Assembly (NCBI RefSeq): GCF_029227915.1
Contig: NC_079886.1
Location: forward strand, 9,817,501-9,881,500
Direction: 5' to 3'
Length of the DNA stretch: 64,000 nucleotides
DNA from: Hydractinia symbiolongicarpus
Taxonomy: Eukaryota > Cnidaria > Hydrozoa > Anthoathecata > Hydractiniidae
In this document: in pieces, positions 62,635 to 64,000 of the stretch
Numbering within the stretch: the first letter of the stretch is position 1
Layout of the letters: the number at the start of each line of letters is the position of its first letter
Position numbers and translations under genes: made by a program
Notes under the pieces: model-generated
The model's input: only the letters and a program-made list of their open reading frames with translations
What the model was told of the DNA's origin: nothing
Databases searched by the model: none

Positions 62635-63034
62635 CTGAGATGTATTCGTCGACGGTACTCCACCCTACAATAGATCTGTCAGCAATTTTAATTAATTTGT
62701 TCCTTTTTTCAATATTTGAAACTATCTCCTATAACATTTTTGTAGATCTGTGCTTTGAGCCTTGTTTTATCAGATCTCCCAACGTCTCAAGGTCACGTCG
62801 AATAGATTCATTAAACTCGTATTGTTTTTTGTTCCCCTTAAACTTAAAAGAAAGTTCTGGTTCCTTTTTGAATTTCTTTGCTAGTTTGTGATTATCCTTT
62901 TCAAACTTTGTTTGGATATCTTCAAACTTTTTGTCAAAATAATTTTTAATACTAGAAAGAGAAAGACTTTCCTGAGCAGATCTGTCTTCTCTCCGTCTTT
63001 TCTGACCTCTTGATACACTTTCGCCACTAGACAT
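62351..63034 (-). pseudogene. Gag-like ORF of the element, zinc knuckle, one in-frame TAG
   Basis: A single frame runs from ATG at 63034 to TAA at 62353-62351 (228 codons) with one TAG at 62731-62729. The first part is basic and coil-like (RRRED, FDKKFEDIQTKFEKD), with FKFKGNKKQYEFN, a block common in Ngaro/DIRS ORF1 products. Past the TAG come the acidic LASDSADE region and a CCHC knuckle, CFSCGKNGHWRKYC, 6 residues before the end. The ATG lies 18 bases inside repeat A1. The TAG may be a mutation or be read through. Confidence 0.8.
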
Positions 63035-63051
63035 GATTTCTTCTCTGTGAA

Positions 63052-63173
63052 TCGTCTAACCCGTACGAATAGAATTGACTTGTGAGTAAAAAAGGGTGGG
63101 AAAGTTCTATTCAAGCATGCGCTATCAGGCGCATGCGTAACTTGCCTCGATTACTACGAAAATAAGTTACATT
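63052..63173 (-). repeat. Split direct repeat A1 (5' end of the element)
   Basis: Exact copy of A2 (58668-58789). Its outer end is the ATT at 63171-63173, next to flanking CTTCTTTGC. Confidence 0.9.
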
Positions 63174-64000
63174 CTTCTTTGCATTAGTCGTTATCCGTGG
63201 ACATCCATGGGTTCGCCCGTTGTGTACATTTTCCTAGCATCAGATTTTTGCACGTTGTAAACATATTCCAGGCATTCTTATTTCATGAACATAAAGTGAA
63301 GATTAGGCAGCCTTATCCTGGACAGAATCCGAAATACATTGACCGTTATTAATATAAGGTTTTTTTCGAAAAATCAGTTTAAGTTTTTGTTTGGTTGAAC
63401 ACGCATGCCTATATAACGTATACTGATGGGCGTAAAAATGAAAAACTAAATTTGTGGAGGGTAGCAGATAGCGGGTTTAGTCCGGCTACTTTAAATATAG
63501 GGCCGCCAACCGATTTAAAATCATCGACTGAACACAAACCGGTTTGTGTAAAACAAGTCATCTTCAAGGTATTATACGATATTTTTTTGATATTGTTCTG
63601 TTTATAGAGTAGTATGCAGGTCGCTCCTTCAGTTTTTTTAAAATTATGCTGTGTTTTGATTCACATTTTATATTTCCAAACAGAATGGTTGATGGGGATC
63701 CGTAAAAGAAATCTGTTTGAGGAAATAATTCCTACTTTAGGCGTAGTTTTATAAAAACTAGAAGCCAACATTTTGCGTTTGTATTTTTGTGATCAGCTTG
63801 TTGTTCTAATTACGCTTAAAAAACTTTAATTGGAAGAGAATGCTTACACAGAAAAATATGTTACGGTTAGTATAATTCGAGTGATCAAGGCCAAGGCCCA
63901 GTAAGGCAAATGTTTTCAAATACATTTCTAATGCTATGTCTCACAGTAATGAAAATTTAAAAAAAATCGTAAATAAACACATCGCCATTATGAAAGATAT
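63174..64000. other. Right flank of the element
   Basis: The segment 63180-63220 has the CCGTGGACATCCATGGGTTC and GCCCG landmarks of the short repeat seen at 19227. A 70-codon open stretch at 63395-63607 has no recognisable domain. Nothing else is seen. Confidence 0.4.

Larger units (their letters stand above)
58179..63173 (-). mobile_element. Ngaro-like tyrosine-recombinase retrotransposon with split direct repeats
   Basis: The 4995-base element is on the minus strand in the order A1 (63173-63052), gag-like ORF, RT/RNase H, tyrosine recombinase, B1 (58906-58787), A2 (58789-58668), B2 (58298-58179). A1 and A2 are identical over 122 bases. B1 and B2 differ at one of 120. The B1/A2 junction shares ATT at 58787-58789, and the same ATT borders the outer ends at 58179-58181 and 63171-63173. 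This is the split direct repeat layout of PAT/Ngaro-type elements, thought to integrate as circles by a recombinase without target duplication. No methyltransferase domain fits in the roughly 400 bases between RT and recombinase, which favours Ngaro. The near-identical repeats imply recent insertion. Confidence 0.9.

Noticed and set aside
58179-63173. DIRS1- or PAT-type element, or an LTR retrotransposon
   Set aside because: No inverted terminal repeats, no methyltransferase domain, no protease or DDE integrase; split direct repeats plus a tyrosine recombinase fit Ngaro best.
63395-63607. 70-codon plus-strand frame at the right end
   Set aside because: No recognised domain, no splice or promoter context, length expected by chance.

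Overview
This is AT-rich, intron-rich metazoan nuclear DNA. It holds two very large extracellular-protein genes in convergent orientation and several transposable elements. Gene content (a cubilin, a mucin-like SEA/EGF/TSP1 membrane protein), base composition and element types (a Ngaro-like tyrosine-recombinase retroelement, a Penelope-like remnant, short inverted-repeat elements) fit a cnidarian, possibly a hydrozoan. That assignment is inference; no rRNA or mitochondrial marker is present.

Layout. 1-4197: the 3' end of a LINE-type ORF cut by the window edge, then intergenic DNA with copies of a dispersed repeat. 4198-38300 (+): a cubilin orthologue. I place 44 exons whose splice phases all agree, giving about 3208 residues: signal peptide, RRKR furin-type site, cubilin N-terminal segment, short coil microexon, two EGF-like domains, 26 CUB domains, and a stop with no membrane anchor. 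Its introns hold a Penelope-like remnant, a foldback element, short inverted-repeat elements and simple repeats. 38301-40027: the region between the two gene ends, with a 35-bp minisatellite and a perfect 17-bp hairpin. 40028-57251 (-): a giant mucin-like type I membrane protein. I place 24 phase-consistent exons giving about 3840 residues: signal peptide, six Ser/Thr-rich stalks each followed by a SEA module with a G-S-[IV] self-cleavage-type motif, one EGF-like domain, one thrombospondin type 1 repeat, one membrane span and a tyrosine-containing tail. Stalk 1 is built from 38-residue repeats, stalk 2 from 14-residue sequon-bearing repeats, and units 3-5 are a recent tandem duplication that includes introns. 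58179-63173 (-): a nearly complete Ngaro-like element with split direct repeats, a gag-like ORF with a zinc knuckle (one in-frame stop), an RT/RNase H ORF (one frameshift) and an intact tyrosine recombinase. 63174-64000: no gene seen.

How the genes relate. Cubilin is a multiligand endocytic receptor of absorptive epithelia; the neighbour looks like an epithelial-surface mucin/receptor. Both would act at the apical surface, but nothing in the sequence shows co-regulation. All exon joins were made by eye from splice signals, reading frame and domain continuity, so individual boundaries may be off by a few bases.
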